Notes under the pieces: model-generated | Seen by the model: only the letters and a program-made list of their open reading frames with translations | What the model was told of the DNA's origin: nothing | Database searches by the model: none | Assembly (NCBI GenBank): GCA_035582835.1 | Contig: JAYKAV010000023.1 | Span: 1,142,357 to 1,206,356, forward strand | Direction of reading: 5' to 3' | Source of the DNA: Phoebastria nigripes | Lineage: Eukaryota > Chordata > Aves > Procellariiformes > Diomedeidae | Length of the DNA: 64,000 nt | Translations under genes and position numbers: made by a program | Part shown: piece after piece, positions 62,644 through 64,000 of the stretch | Numbering within the stretch: position 1 is the first letter of the stretch | Layout: each line of letters begins with the position of its first letter

Positions 62644-63360
62644 CAATACTTGACCTTAAGGTAAGAAGCCTCTTAATCCAAGACAACCAGAAACAAGGGT
62701 GAAAAATTCAGAAGTACTTACTGTTTGCCAGGTCCTAATAACATGCATAAGTCTGAAGTTTCTGTCCTATGCGTTAAATATATGGGCTTTGAGGATTTAA
62801 GAGGACAGATGCTTTGTCAGTTGTGTAATTTGCCAAGTTCCATCCACTCCTCCTATCCAGGTGACCAGACAAATGTAGGACAAAGCATTCAGTTAATCAT
62901 GTATTGTATTTTAGCCTGATTCTGCAGGATTGGGAGCAGCAGGTGGAGTTAGTTAGACATGGCAAGAGCTGCATACGGGAAAAGTTCTGTTGCAACTTAA
63001 GATCCAAGCTGCGTAAATGCAAGAAATGAAGATGAAACTAAGTTCACATTTTTGTTTGAGCCACTTACATGCAATGTATGTAATTCTAAAAGACAGTACA
63101 TACCAAACTCTCAGCTACTCGCTTCTTTGGGTATTCTGGCTTTCAGCAGGGTTGTAACTACAGTTTGCATAACAAACTGATTGTAAAGCTCGGAAGTTAC
63201 AAGACTATCAAAATTGTTTAAACCAATTTATACAATATTAAATTAAAAATCCAGAGATAGGATAAATTCTATTGGTTCTTCAATGCCATACAAGTATTAG
63301 ATGGTTTTCTCGAGTCAACGTTACTACAGGGCAAAAAGGGTTGAACAATTACAAAAGATG
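61476..63360. other. Intergenic region between convergent TADA2B and GRPEL1
   Basis: About 1.9 kb with no gene. An A38 homopolymer lies at 62605-62642. Short open frames have no recognised homology. Confidence 0.55.
62605..62642. repeat. A38 homopolymer
   Basis: The longest homopolymer in the window. The sequence on its 5' side does not resemble a retrocopy or SINE I know, so a retroposon tail is possible but unsupported. Confidence 0.9.
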
Positions 63361-63939
63361 TCTACTGTCCATTGCCTTTTATTTACGGGTCAGAATTCAC
63401 AAAGGTTTCAATTTCAGTTGTTGAGAGACATTATTTCTGAATAGACAAAAAAGGGCATTTTTCACATCAGTGTGTAGAAGCTGATGGACGCTTGCAGAAA
63501 ATGGGTTATTTGTACTACTTCACCCACTTCTGCAATGTTAAGATTCTACAAAACAAAAGGAAGTATTTGAACCACTATTTGGATTTTCAATCTACACATA
63601 GTGATAAACCTAAGATTGCAAAATTCTTCTGAGCACTTTGTTCCTTTCAATTTAATGCACCTTCGATAGCAATAGTTGTAAAAAATGTTATCTAATTAAA
63701 GCATTAGAGGGCTTAATGGTTCTTGTATTTCACACTTAAGAAGAGAGCTTGCAGAACAGTGATGNTGAAGGCCTCTAAGCAGGAGAATTTCATCGGTTGC
63801 TCCATTTTCACTAGGAGACCTCAACCAATTCCTTTAAACCTCTCAGGGGGCAGAGGAATGAGGAAAGCATGGTGTAAGAGAANAAAACCATCCAGCTGTT
63901 TAATAGTTGTATGGCATTTTAAATTCTCAGATTAAGCAG
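63360..63939 (-). other. GRPEL1: GRPEL1 3'UTR (probable)
   Basis: It lies between the GRPEL1 stop and an AATAAA on the minus strand at 63383-63378. A 3'UTR of about 0.6 kb is inferred. Confidence 0.55.
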
Positions 63940-64000
63940 CTAAGCGTCTTTCACGACACCCACCAAGGCAGGCCGCAGTGTACGCCCATGCAGCTTATAG
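63940..64000 (-). CDS. GRPEL1: GRPEL1 C-terminal end (partial), mitochondrial GrpE co-chaperone
   Basis: The minus strand from the window edge reads YKLHGRTLRPALVGVVKDA then TAG (63942-63940). This is the conserved C-terminal beta-domain tail of GrpE-like 1, the nucleotide-exchange factor for mitochondrial HSP70 (HSPA9) in the matrix. Only 19 codons are visible; the rest lies beyond position 64000. GRPEL1 next to and convergent with TADA2B agrees with the human order. GRPEL2 has a similar tail, but the location argues for GRPEL1. Confidence 0.88.
   Translation of the reverse strand, partial: YKLHGRTLRPALVGVVKDA

Noticed and set aside
1..64000. CRISPR arrays, bacterial operons, tRNA or rRNA genes
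   Set aside because: The window is vertebrate nuclear DNA; no spaced direct repeats of CRISPR type, no cloverleaf or rRNA sequence was recognised by eye, though a tRNAscan/Infernal run was not possible.

Overview
This window looks like vertebrate nuclear DNA from a bird: AT-rich introns and intergenic sequence, two strong CpG islands, canonical GT-AG introns, CR1 LINE fragments, one avian-type solo LTR, and scattered single N bases typical of a draft assembly. Four genes are identified by their translated exons. In order they are TBC1D14 (+), CCDC96/CFAP184 (-), TADA2B (+) and the last codons of GRPEL1 (-). From memory this is the gene order of human 4p16.1, so the block appears syntenic. The LTR is of a kind I associate with neoavian genomes; the species is not resolved.

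Layout. 1-11.6 kb holds no recognisable exon; it is probably intron of the long TBC1D14 transcript or upstream DNA, and contains a 547-bp solo LTR with a 5-bp target duplication (3895-4441). 11.6-12.4 kb is a CpG island that looks like the promoter of the short TBC1D14 isoform: an ATG lies directly against a splice donor at 12014-12016. Eleven more coding exons (16520-46288) complete a 413-residue protein with a full TBC Rab-GAP domain. Its 3'UTR probably runs to about 49.6 kb. The introns carry a degraded CR1 3' end (15.5 kb; 12-16.5 kb intron), a younger CR1 with many ambiguous bases (29.8-30.5 kb), and a 2-kb CR1 relic with an internal 107-bp tandem duplication (33.4-35.4 kb).

After about 3.3 kb of featureless sequence comes CCDC96 on the minus strand (54732 down to 52926, two exons, first exon broken by a 272-N gap). 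It is head to head with TADA2B (55130-57679, two exons, 420 aa). The 397 bp between the two start codons form a CpG-island bidirectional promoter with four CCAAT boxes and a perfect palindromic X-box (RFX site) on the CCDC96 side. TADA2B's 3'UTR probably runs to about 61.47 kb and converges on GRPEL1, whose C-terminal 19 codons and stop are at 63940-64000.

The genes are not an operon-like unit. TBC1D14 is a membrane-traffic and autophagy regulator, CCDC96 an axonemal ciliary protein, TADA2B a SAGA histone-acetyltransferase adaptor, and GRPEL1 a mitochondrial co-chaperone. The one clear regulatory link is the shared CCDC96/TADA2B promoter, which pairs a cilia-specific gene with a housekeeping gene. 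I found no convincing new biological system. The most useful observations are the promoter architecture, the minimal first exon with its upstream ORF, the mis-sized gap in CCDC96, and the mobile-element histories.
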